64,000 nucleotides of DNA from contig NZ_OESQ01000001.1 of assembly GCF_900240245.1 (NCBI RefSeq), positions 349,436 through 413,435 of the forward strand, written 5' to 3'. A program made the translations under genes and the position numbers. Source of the DNA: Lachnoclostridium edouardi (lineage in GTDB: Bacteria > Bacillota > Clostridia > Lachnospirales > Lachnospiraceae). Shown here piece by piece: positions 8,401 to 14,883 of the stretch; position 1 is the stretch's first letter; every line of letters begins with the position of its first letter. The notes beneath the pieces are model-generated. The model had not been told where the DNA came from, did no database searches, and worked only from the letters and a program-made list of their open reading frames with translations.

Positions 8401-11160
8401 AAAGCTGCTATTAAATTTCACATACCCCTCAGGCGCCTGAATCTCTTTTATGTAATAAGTTCCCGGATCAAGGTAATTAAACAGTACCTCACTGTCCTTA
8501 GCAGATGTTGCTGTTTTCACCGGCACAGCGTCTGAAGCCGTAGATGTATAGATACCAAACACCGCTCCCTCCAAAGAATTGCTAATTCCGTCTACTGACA
8601 TTCCTACTTTTTTCAGTTTAAATGTCCCTGTCTTTGGAGTATTTTGGCATGTTACTTCTTTAACATCATTTTCCTTCAAATATTCCGCTGAGATAGGAGT
8701 ATTATTATTTTCTGTTCTGTCTGGAGCAGATTTTTCTATAATTTGATACACCCCTGGTTCTACAGTAACTTCAACATAGCCATTATCACCTGTTGCATAA
8801 GATAAATCCTCATTATTTTCAATGGTAGGATTTACAACAATAGGGCCGCCTTTATTCGTCTGACCTGTCACTGTATAATTTTCATAAGATACCCAGGCTC
8901 CATTTACCCTTTTCTGTATATCAAACTCAGCGGCTCCCGGATATTCTTTTTCTAATTCTTTATCATAAGGAACATACTCTTTTTTTACTACATCCCAGAT
9001 TTCTTTATGGATTTTGATTTTAGCAGGTTCTTCCTTAATCTTTACTTTAATATCCGCTTTACTTACATCAAAGCGATCCGGTTCAGTGCTTCCTAGCAGG
9101 TTATATGATAACTTAACCTCATTATGAATAGTGAAAGTATTCTCATCCCCATACCTGTCGTCGTTATAGCTCATAACAAAGTCTTCATAAGGATAATAGA
9201 CAGTCACTTCATATACAGTGTAATATGGGGCTGACTCATCTAACTTGTCAGAATTTCCGTTTGTAATATATTGATCTATAGTAAATTCTTTAGTGTCAGC
9301 ACTTTCAAATAAAAGCTCTTCCTGCCCTTCAAAGCGTACTTCTATTTTTTTAGGAGCAGGAAAGCCTGTTACCTTATTCCCCTCTACAGAAATAACGTCT
9401 TCCAGCTTAAAAGAACTAAATCCTGTACGTCCTGCTGCGTCTAAATATGCCGCCGGATCATTAGTAGTATCTGTCTTATCTGAATTGGCAAAACCAACCT
9501 TCAGCCTGTACTGTACCTGAAGCAGGTCTTTTCCGCCCACAGTTACCTTTTTCCAGTCATTTGCCTGAGTATCCTCTTTTTTCACATACCAATCATCCTT
9601 GGTAACAGTAATAAAGGAACTTTCAGCCGGATTCGCCTGGCTCTCCACAAAATATGTTTCTTTTTCTCCAGTGTCATAATCCTCAATATCCAGTTGGCAC
9701 TCTGCCCACATATATTTTTCAGGAAGGGCATATTCCTTATTAATAGGTTCTTTTCCATTTCCTCCTACATATGCGTTAAATTCTAAGGCCTGAGCTCTGG
9801 CCGAACCTGTTTCAAGGGAATCATAATGCAGTCTGTATTTCCAGTATTTTTTTCCGTCAATTTCAATTTCCTCTTTATCCTCAAATACTGATTCTTCATT
9901 TTCCACGATTATATTTTCAGGCAGCACAATGAAAATATTAACATCCTTCAGCTGATCATAAATAGGCCTATTGGCGGCGCCTATAAATGTAAATGTAGGC
10001 ACCTCTGTTGTCATAATATCAAAACGATAAGAGAAAACATCGCCGGCTAATACTTCACCCCTTGGCCCTCCTGTCATAGCCATAGTCATAAACGGCTCTG
10101 AAGGAGATGCATGATACAGAGAATCTGCATAATCAAATACATTTTCATAGCTTCTTGTATCTGCCGTCATCACTACAATCTGAAAGCTTCCCACATTCAG
10201 CTGATAATTTGGGTTTTCAGTCTTAGATCTGGCAAATAAAGATCTTTTAGATTCTTTTCGGCGGATAGCCTCCAGCTCTTCCTGTTCCAGTTCCCAATTA
10301 CCCCCCCCCCGGTATTTTTCGATTACAAAATCACCGTAGAGAAGCTTCACTGCATCTGAACCTGTAGCCTTATAAAAAATGTGTTCTTCCTCATCTTCAT
10401 CTATTTCAGAGGCAGAGGCTGCGTAAAGTACAGGCACACTATGACTGCTTTTTTCCAGTGCACCTTCCCCGGAAGCCTGGCTGACAGTATGTCTGTCTTT
10501 TTCCTCACTGTCATCCTCTTCTTCTGCGTCGCTGGGACTTTCTGTTATAATTAAATCTTCATCTATAATCTCTTCATCTATAATCTCTTCATCTACAATC
10601 AGATCTTCGTCCAGAATCTCTTCATCATATCCTTCCAGCTGTCCTAAAATCTGATATTTTTCCACATTGCCCTGGAACACGTGCATTCTGTCTCCAAGCA
10701 CGTGAACCTCCATGGACACATCCTGCTCCAGATTGCCGTTTAAACCGATAATCTTTACCTGGTCTGCAAAACACGGTTCCCCTTCCTCATCTTCATCCTC
10801 AGAAAGAGTAACTGCCGCCAGCACTGTAAAGTCGTCTCCCCTGTCTTCCTGTAAAATCAGAACGCTGTCCTCCAGCTGTTCCTCCAGAAGCTCTCCAATG
10901 TCCTCCTGCATAAAATCAGGATAAGGCAGGGCCTCTTTATCCAGTTCAATGCCCTGGCCGCCTGTTTCATCTAAAATCTCTCTGATTTCTTCCTCTGTAA
11001 AAGTAATCTCTTTTTCTAAAGTCAAGCCGCCGTCTCCCGGCAAATTCACTGTGGCCGCCGCCAGGTCTAATACTGGTTCCATTACCATAAGACAAGCCAG
11101 CATAAGGGCCGTAAAACTTCTTTTTATCCAGTCTTTCATAGTCTCATTCCTCTTCCCCAT
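5485..11160 (-). CDS. Giant SpaA/Cna_B isopeptide-domain adhesin or pilin-like surface protein, N-terminal section
   Basis: An 1,891-residue ORF whose start codon abuts the sortase stop, so the two are probably co-translated. Residues 1-36 form a signal peptide (basic start, then hydrophobic TALMLACLMVMEPVLDL). Residues about 150-260 are strongly acidic, with a DEEIIDE repeat. The rest is a long series of Cna_B/SpaA-type beta domains, with openings such as LEGAVFGIYT, ISGAEIEVTY and LNGAEFKLYK and YYIKEIQAPEGY-type endings. Such domains form Lys-Asn/Asp isopeptide bonds and build adhesin stalks on the cell wall. It ends in GKGIYEA then TAG, after which the same frame continues with another SpaA-type strand (IKLKKFLDHG), so the TAG is internal to a larger gene. 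A ten-G run lies at codons 284-287. No sorting signal is visible in the window. Confidence 0.88.
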   Translation of the reverse strand: MGKRNETMKDWIKRSFTALMLACLMVMEPVLDLAAATVNLPGDGGLTLEKEITFTEEEIREILDETGGQGIELDKEALPYPDFMQEDIGELLEEQLEDSVLILQEDRGDDFTVLAAVTLSEDEDEEGEPCFADQVKIIGLNGNLEQDVSMEVHVLGDRMHVFQGNVEKYQILGQLEGYDEEILDEDLIVDEEIIDEEIIDEDLIITESPSDAEEEDDSEEKDRHTVSQASGEGALEKSSHSVPVLYAASASEIDEDEEEHIFYKATGSDAVKLLYGDFVIEKYRGGGNWELEQEELEAIRRKESKRSLFARSKTENPNYQLNVGSFQIVVMTADTRSYENVFDYADSLYHASPSEPFMTMAMTGGPRGEVLAGDVFSYRFDIMTTEVPTFTFIGAANRPIYDQLKDVNIFIVLPENIIVENEESVFEDKEEIEIDGKKYWKYRLHYDSLETGSARAQALEFNAYVGGNGKEPINKEYALPEKYMWAECQLDIEDYDTGEKETYFVESQANPAESSFITVTKDDWYVKKEDTQANDWKKVTVGGKDLLQVQYRLKVGFANSDKTDTTNDPAAYLDAAGRTGFSSFKLEDVISVEGNKVTGFPAPKKIEVRFEGQEELLFESADTKEFTIDQYITNGNSDKLDESAPYYTVYEVTVYYPYEDFVMSYNDDRYGDENTFTIHNEVKLSYNLLGSTEPDRFDVSKADIKVKIKEEPAKIKIHKEIWDVVKKEYVPYDKELEKEYPGAAEFDIQKRVNGAWVSYENYTVTGQTNKGGPIVVNPTIENNEDLSYATGDNGYVEVTVEPGVYQIIEKSAPDRTENNNTPISAEYLKENDVKEVTCQNTPKTGTFKLKKVGMSVDGISNSLEGAVFGIYTSTASDAVPVKTATSAKDSEVLFNYLDPGTYYIKEIQAPEGYVKFNSSFEVKVEANRLNNFEIPWPNQENQGKIEVTKLVQNNENQYVDVPTRLQPDFVNAFYFQRKNNGAWEDVTDADGNTKKYSVGTNSKFSEKLPALDGDGNPISYRIVEELPEGYSSGESSDDLTVEVDQTERKVYKEFTLTPSGTTSKELKNIRLGQMTLTKYTASVQNGIYTEKIADATDANKRTFSLYRRNSDGTYAKVSQNGETIFSTDKDGQIVLKELEIFTGEAGGGLIDYYWVEEGIKEGEKLEVASSSSATPELNQYYVQDIEIDGKTVQAIGPCRVSRTEIVDVTAYNVKQELPYWVQKYDSVTKNRISGAEIEVTYTDKDGNPASLEQDGKTGIKIDMTSAGTLFMLKPGTDYTVTESVAPPNYSKKDETYVIKAEDEDGDNIVTREELRKILANKGDHTLKIYNDPHYKFEIKKSLKTMGDSTEGGAITYPENITFEVYTKEADGTFQQVADKVISSNVAAQLPPGEYYFKEVIKDGIINPYYLFEQASPGEAKEKYEWMDVEGISLKMELVSTDAENAAYFGPYKIENAKDTNTHDLFSMVNYENKGGVQIKKKDSITGLTVSGAELSIYRSDDSNNAVKVEKTSGGLATFKDLPVVDEKGQLITYVIKETAAPDKYFLTDEEIKVTLEPGEILKPVDTATETNLVLENDPKITIKAPKVWRNQWLYETNPVDYVLGRVTLALFEVDDQENVTWVADAVTDPYDGNAVFKEVKKDKQYYIAEVRVPTKAECGVYLEMPEKKLGEKETREPLPAAYQKQGRDGNNNIITVDDLKNKYNAVAYHWEKIGGSGVDDEGNTNTLQTTDRLVNYNPWVQFEFTKLCKDKGETLNGAEFKLYKQDLPEDNTLTASAEEVMNKFQLVGEYESGTKLDPETGVTREGMFDTTVLEPGYIYWLVETESATGHKVEPLPKVMGIYSPESSKREFTYENSGNGDVKVTQYHSEVNSGLELYNDHLEGPGKGIYEA
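10301..10310 (-). repeat. Poly-G tract (G10) inside adhesin coding sequence
   Basis: Ten consecutive C on the plus strand are ten G on the coding strand, encoding Arg284-Gly-Gly-Gly (CGG GGG GGG GGT). In this copy the frame is open across the tract. A mononucleotide G run this long near the 5' end of a surface-protein gene is the classical signature of slipped-strand phase variation; gain or loss of one G would truncate the protein after about 290 residues. Confidence 0.85.
10556..10600 (-). repeat. Three 15-bp tandem repeats encoding an acidic segment
   Basis: Plus-strand unit TCTTCATCTATAATC occurs twice in tandem, followed by a third copy with one change (TCTTCATCTACAATC). Being a multiple of three, changes in copy number would alter the length of the acidic DEEII segment without shifting frame. 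It lies in the presumed linker between signal peptide and first folded domain. Confidence 0.75.
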
Positions 11161-11912
11161 TATTTTTCCGTCTGTATTTCCAAAGCTTCTCTCGCTTCTT
11201 GTTCTGGAATCTCCACTCCGTGAAGATATGTCCTTGCATCGTCAAATTCATAGCTGCAGGTAATAAATGTATATAGTGATTCCGGCCTTTCTTTTGGTCT
11301 TTCCCCAAATTCGCAGGGATAAATTACAGCGTCCAGAAATAAGTCAAAATCCTCCTCTGTTGCAAATTCAGTCTTTCTGTATACCGGAAGGGCTTCCCCG
11401 TAATAAGCAGATATCATTTTCAAATATATGGTTCTCTCCGGGGTGTAAAGAACTCCGTATTGGTGATCTTTAAAATAGTCCTGCTCTTTAAATCTTACTA
11501 TATCGTGAAACATAGAGCCATTTTTCATATTGTGCTTTCCAGAAAAATCTCTTTGACTTTCATAATCTAAAAATATAGTTCCAGAGGCCTGTCCCTCTCC
11601 GTCAAAGCTTGTATCCATATACTTTTCATTATCTTTGGCATATACGACCGGATAATCAACGGCTGTGCCTGGAATCCACAGCCAGGCCGCAGTATCCGGA
11701 TTAATCTTCTCCAATGTCTGAAAATCAATCCCACCCTGGTCAGCTTTTATTTTTATGTCTTCTATATAAACATTTCCGTCCTCTACTTTTATCTGCTACT
11801 TCAGACCTATATCCTTCTCAGAAAATACAAATTTCCAGCAGATAGCAGCCCCTATCACTGCCCCTAAAACAGCAAAAACCGCTGCTTTTTTCATTCTGCC
11901 TGCCTTTCTCAT
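11160..11912 (-). CDS. Class B sortase, interrupted by an in-frame TAG at codon 39
   Basis: Sortases cut a C-terminal sorting signal and join surface proteins to the wall or to pilins. The uninterrupted part (11160-11714, 184 codons from a TTG) has the class B core: NPDTAAWLWIPGT-DYPVV, then His61 (GKHNMKNGSMFHD), Cys153 (TFITCSYEF) and Arg161 (DDARTYLHG). Upstream in the same frame are an ATG at 11912 with SD-like GGGAG, a membrane anchor (KKAAVFAVLGAVIGAAICW) and then TAG at 11796-11798 (GLK-stop-QIKVEDG), 28 codons before the TTG. With that codon sensed, the protein would be about 250 residues, the normal class B length. Translation from the TTG would give an enzyme without anchor. It directly precedes the adhesin, its probable substrate. 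Confidence 0.88.
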
Positions 11913-11991
11913 ATACTGTTCACTCCCAATTTTCCTCATTGATCTGCAGTAGTTTAATATTTGGTATAAAATGACTTACAAAATCTATTCT

Positions 11992-12020
11992 ATTATACAG
12001 TTTTTACGTTAAATTTTCAA
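11992..12020 (-). promoter_or_regulatory. Sigma-A promoter for the sortase-adhesin operon
   Basis: Minus strand reads TTGAAA (12020-12015), a 17-bp spacer, then TATAAT (11997-11992). It gives a leader of roughly 70 bases before the sortase ATG at 11912. This near-consensus promoter argues that the operon is transcribed despite its reading-frame lesions. Confidence 0.7.
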
Positions 12021-12061
12021 TTTTTTTCCAGTTAATGGTATGAATGGATGCAATTTTGCGC

Positions 12062-12113
12062 AAAAAAAGTGTCGCCTGATCAGCTGTATACAAAACCGCT
12101 ATTCAGGCAACAT
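12062..12113 (-). terminator. Rho-independent terminator after the SSS symporter
   Basis: On the minus strand TGTTGCCTGA pairs with TCAGGCGACA (one mismatch) and is followed by a run of T (complement of the A7 at 12062-12068). It lies just past the symporter stop and separates it from the sortase promoter. Confidence 0.75.
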
Positions 12114-12127
12114 GAAAAACAAAAAAA

Positions 12128-13648
12128 CTATTCTCTGTCCTGCTCTAACATTAATTTATGGGGAGCCTTTACTTCCTTGTCATAACAGGAAAACATTTCT
12201 TCTACCTTTTCTGCAGAAGGCTTTGGAGAAATCAGGCTGACGGCCGGAGCTACAAATAAAGAGGCCACTATGGAAATTGCTCCTGCTCCAGTAGGAGCTG
12301 CAAAAGGCATAAACAGGTTCCACAAATTGATTCCGATTCCCACTGCAAAGCAGGCCCATGCCCCTGCGGCAGTTGCTTTCTTCCAGAAAAGTCCGTAGGC
12401 AAAGGGGCCTAAAAATGAGCCGGCCAATACACCCCATGACAAGGACATTAACGTAGTAATCAGATTATTGGGATTTAAGGCCAAAATCACGGACAAAGCT
12501 ACAAAGAAAACACAAAGTCCCCGAATTACCGTCAGCTGCTGTTTATAATTCATATTTTTAATAAATAAGGTATTGAGAAAATCTAAAGTAAAGGTGGAGC
12601 TGGAGGTTATCACCAGGGAGGACAAGGTGGACATAGAGGCCGACAGCACCAATATCATTACAACGCCAATAAGAATATCTGGCAGACAGGCCCCCAGCAT
12701 CTCCGGCACAATGTTGTCAAATACAGGGCTTCCCCCTTCAGGAACCTTATAGTACAAACGTCCGAAGGCTCCCATAAAATAGCTTCCCCCTGCAATAATT
12801 AAAGCAAATATTGTGGAAATAACTGTTCCTGCTTTAATAGATTTTTCGTTTTTAATTGTGTAGAATTTATGTACCATCTGGGGCAGGCCTAAGGTTCCCA
12901 GACTGGTAAGCACCACCACACCTAAAAGAGCTAACGGATCAGGGCCAAAAAAGGAAATCAAGGCTCCCTCCATCTCTGGAGCCGTCTCACTGAGAACCTT
13001 TGACAGCCTTACAAATGCTTCTGAAAACCCTCCCTGGCCTTTTAAAATGGAAACCACCACAAGAATGATTCCGCCTAACATAATGATTCCCTGAACCAGA
13101 TCATTGATGGCGGCGGCCATATATCCTCCCGCCACTACATAAACGCCTGTGAGCACAGCGATTCCTATTACGCACCACCGAAAATCCAGACCAAAGGCCA
13201 TGGAAAACAGTCCTGATAACCCTTTATATACAGAGGCTGAATAAGGCACTAAAAATATAAAAATAATCAGGGAGGACGCTGTTTTTAAACCTGCACAATC
13301 ATATCTTTTCCCAAAAAAATCCGGCATAGTCGCCGACTCTAAATGCTTTGTCATAACCCTGGTGCGCCTTCCTAAAATCACCCAGGCTAAAAGACTTCCA
13401 ATTAACGCATTTCCAATTCCAATCCAGGTGGCGGACACACCGAAATTCCAACCAAATTGTCCTGCATAGCCTACAAATACAACTGAAGAAAAATAAGAAG
13501 TGCCGTATGCAAATGCAGTCACCCACGGGCCTACGCTTCTGCCGCCCAGCACAAAATCATTTACATTGGCAGCCCTTTTTCTGCAGTAAAGTCCAATACC
13601 TACTGTAATTGCAAAGAAAATCAGAATCATTAAAATTTTTTCAAACAT
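12128..13648 (-). CDS. Sodium:solute symporter (SSS/SLC5 family)
   Basis: A 506-residue polytopic protein with about 13 hydrophobic segments, the normal size of PutP/PanF-like Na+ symporters. The N-terminal signature (DFVLGGRSVGPWVTAFAYGT) and the segment around residue 180 (GGYMAAAINDLVQGIIMLGG) match the family's TM2 and TM6 conserved regions. It imports an organic solute (amino acid, vitamin or organic acid) with Na+. The substrate cannot be read from sequence. The start is set by GGGAGG seven bases before ATG. It is monocistronic, between its own extended -10 promoter and terminator, beside the tRNA cluster. Confidence 0.9.
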   Translation of the reverse strand: MFEKILMILIFFAITVGIGLYCRKRAANVNDFVLGGRSVGPWVTAFAYGTSYFSSVVFVGYAGQFGWNFGVSATWIGIGNALIGSLLAWVILGRRTRVMTKHLESATMPDFFGKRYDCAGLKTASSLIIFIFLVPYSASVYKGLSGLFSMAFGLDFRWCVIGIAVLTGVYVVAGGYMAAAINDLVQGIIMLGGIILVVVSILKGQGGFSEAFVRLSKVLSETAPEMEGALISFFGPDPLALLGVVVLTSLGTLGLPQMVHKFYTIKNEKSIKAGTVISTIFALIIAGGSYFMGAFGRLYYKVPEGGSPVFDNIVPEMLGACLPDILIGVVMILVLSASMSTLSSLVITSSSTFTLDFLNTLFIKNMNYKQQLTVIRGLCVFFVALSVILALNPNNLITTLMSLSWGVLAGSFLGPFAYGLFWKKATAAGAWACFAVGIGINLWNLFMPFAAPTGAGAISIVASLFVAPAVSLISPKPSAEKVEEMFSCYDKEVKAPHKLMLEQDRE

Positions 13649-13721
13649 TTGTAAACCTCCCTATAGCTGCCCTGGTTATTTTTTACTATATTTCGCTTTT
13701 GCACTTTAAAGCGTCAGCGAC

Positions 13722-13750
13722 ATTTTAGCACATAAAAGCGTTAAAGTCAA
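13722..13750 (-). promoter_or_regulatory. Promoter of the SSS symporter
   Basis: Minus strand TTGACT (13750-13745), 17-bp spacer, TAAAAT (13727-13722), preceded by TGC, which forms an extended -10. The leader to the ATG at 13648 is about 65-70 bases. Confidence 0.65.
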
Positions 13751-13810
13751 CATTTTTCTCTGTCAAACCAAATATTGATATTCGATATTCAAAATATTTT
13801 TCTATATAAT

Positions 13811-13842
13811 AAAAAAACAGCCGCTGACTATCCAGCGACTGC
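13811..13842 (-). terminator. Terminator after the tRNA cluster
   Basis: On the minus strand CAGTCGCTG and CAGCGGCTG form a nine-base stem with one wobble, followed by seven T. It ends the tRNA transcript before the symporter promoter. Confidence 0.85.
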
Positions 13843-13858
13843 TTCTTTTCTCTTTTTC

Positions 13859-13931
13859 AGCCATTGACGTGACTTGAACACGCGACCCCTTCATTACGAG
13901 TGAAGTGCTCTACCAGCTGAGCTACAATGGC
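13859..13931 (-). tRNA. tRNA-Thr (anticodon CGT)
   Basis: A full cloverleaf: acceptor GCCATTG/CAATGGC, D-arm AGCTCAGCTGGTAGAGC, anticodon stem CTTCA/TGAAG with loop CTCGTAA, and T-arm with GTTCAAGTC. Anticodon CGT reads ACG. CCA is not encoded. Confidence 0.95.
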
Positions 13932-13936
13932 AATCT

Positions 13937-13972
13937 TTAAAAAATGCTTTGGACGCATATCCAAAGCATTTT
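13937..13972 (-). terminator. Strong hairpin with T tail between tRNA-Glu and tRNA-Thr
   Basis: AATGCTTTGGA and TCCAAAGCATT form an 11-bp perfect stem with a six-base loop. On the minus strand it is followed by T6 (complement of A at 13939-13944), the form of a Rho-independent terminator. It lies inside the tRNA cluster, so it would limit tRNA-Thr transcription, or it may be a processing signal. No separate promoter is obvious before tRNA-Thr. Confidence 0.7.
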
Positions 13973-13973
13973 A

Positions 13974-14045
13974 TGACCTATCCGGGAATCGAACCCGGGT
14001 TTCCGCCGTGAGAGGGCGGCGTCTTGACCGCTTGACCAATAGGCC
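13974..14045 (-). tRNA. tRNA-Glu (anticodon CTC)
   Basis: Acceptor GGCCTAT/ATAGGTC (one G-U pair), D-arm with TTGGTCAAGCGGTCAAGAC, anticodon stem CCGCC/GGCGG with loop CTCTCAC, and T-arm GTTCGATTC. Anticodon CTC reads GAG. CCA is not encoded. Confidence 0.95.
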
Positions 14046-14089
14046 AAATTCTTTTGTATTCTAATTGGCAGGTTAAAACTCAAAAATCG

Positions 14090-14163
14090 TCGAGGCGACA
14101 AGATTTGAACTTGCGACCTCTGCGTCCCGAACGCAGCGCTCTACCAAACTGAGCCACGCCTCG
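14090..14163 (-). tRNA. tRNA-Pro (anticodon CGG)
   Basis: Acceptor CGAGGCG/CGCCTCG, D-arm GGCTCAGTTTGGTAGAGC, anticodon stem CTGCG/CGCAG with loop TTCGGGA, and T-arm GTTCAAATC. Anticodon CGG reads CCG. It is the first gene of the tRNA transcript. Confidence 0.95.
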
Positions 14164-14174
14164 AATACTTGGAT

Positions 14175-14203
14175 ATTATAATATGAATTGTTTTAATTGT
14201 CAA
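14175..14203 (-). promoter_or_regulatory. Consensus promoter of the tRNA cluster
   Basis: Minus strand TTGACA (14203-14198), exactly 17 bp, TATAAT (14180-14175), about 12 bases before the tRNA-Pro 5' end. This is a perfect sigma-A consensus, as usual for stable RNA genes. Confidence 0.85.
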
Positions 14204-14245
14204 TAATTATTTGAAAACTTTTCCAATTATATTTTTTAACCTGGG

Positions 14246-14281
14246 AAAAGGGATAAACGGCTTATTTTCTGCTTATCCCCT
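14246..14281 (-). terminator. Probable terminator after copZ
   Basis: On the minus strand GGGATAA and TTATCCC pair around a loop of about 16 bases, followed by CTTTTCCC. The T tail is short, so strength is uncertain. Its position, about 30 bases after the copZ stop, fits the end of the copper operon. Confidence 0.45.
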
Positions 14282-14312
14282 TCCCCTTAATTTATAAAGG
14301 TAAAGCAAAAAA

Positions 14313-14504
14313 TTACATTTCTACAGGAGTAAATCCTAAATCATCCAGGATTTGGGCAGCCTTTTCACAGTCTTTATCTTCATTGACAGTTACTGACTTT
14401 TCCTCTAAGCTTACGCTGTGGCTGATCCCGGCTCCCTTTAATCCTTCTTCAATTCTGGCTACGCAGTGGCCGCACATCATGTCTTCACATTTAAATTTCT
14501 TCAT
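14313..14504 (-). CDS. copZ: CopZ-like copper chaperone (HMA domain)
   Basis: A 63-residue single heavy-metal-associated domain, the usual length of CopZ. The metal loop is MMCGHC (residues 9-14), a variant of MxCxxC, within a beta-alpha-beta-beta-alpha-beta pattern ending GFTPVEM. CopZ carries Cu(I) in the cytoplasm to CopA or to the repressor. It is the third gene of copA-csoR-copZ. MMCGHC instead of the common MTCxHC is a mild peculiarity. Confidence 0.85.
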   Translation of the reverse strand: MKKFKCEDMMCGHCVARIEEGLKGAGISHSVSLEEKSVTVNEDKDCEKAAQILDDLGFTPVEM

Positions 14505-14557
14505 TATTGGTCTCCTTTTGAATTATATTAAAAATATTTTATTTTCTCTGCCTTTCC

Positions 14558-14863
14558 CTACTTCATCAGCTTCTGAATGGCCCGGCACAGTTCGTCTACC
14601 ACTTCCTTGTCTCCCTGCTCTACCTGGTCTACTACGCAGGTGTGAATATGCTCGCTTAACATAACTCTTGTAAAGCCGCTTAAAGCCGCCTGCACTGCCG
14701 CCACCTGATTCAGAATATCGATACAATATCTTTCTTCTTCTACCATGTTTTTAATGCCCCGGATTTGTCCCTCTATCCGGTTTAATCTGTTTAAAAGAGC
14801 TTTTTCTTCCTCTGCCGTTCTGTGCTTATGCTTTGTACAGGAACATTCTCTTGTCTCTTCCAT
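14558..14863 (-). CDS. csoR: CsoR-family copper-sensing repressor
   Basis: A DUF156/CsoR helical repressor of 101 residues from ATG 14863, preceded by AGAGGG; an upstream in-frame start at 14932 lies inside copA and is less likely. Conserved core: LLNRLNRIEGQIRGIKNMVE, the first ligand Cys in RYCIDILNQ, and His and Cys in SEHIHTCV, the C-H-C set of Cu(I) sensors. The N-terminal CSCTKHKH adds further metal-binding residues. CsoR leaves its operator on binding Cu(I). It lies between copA and copZ, and probably represses its own operon through the palindrome at 17165-17183. Confidence 0.88.
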   Translation of the reverse strand: MEETRECSCTKHKHRTAEEEKALLNRLNRIEGQIRGIKNMVEEERYCIDILNQVAAVQAALSGFTRVMLSEHIHTCVVDQVEQGDKEVVDELCRAIQKLMK

Positions 14864-14883
14864 AATAAAATCCCTCTGTAATT

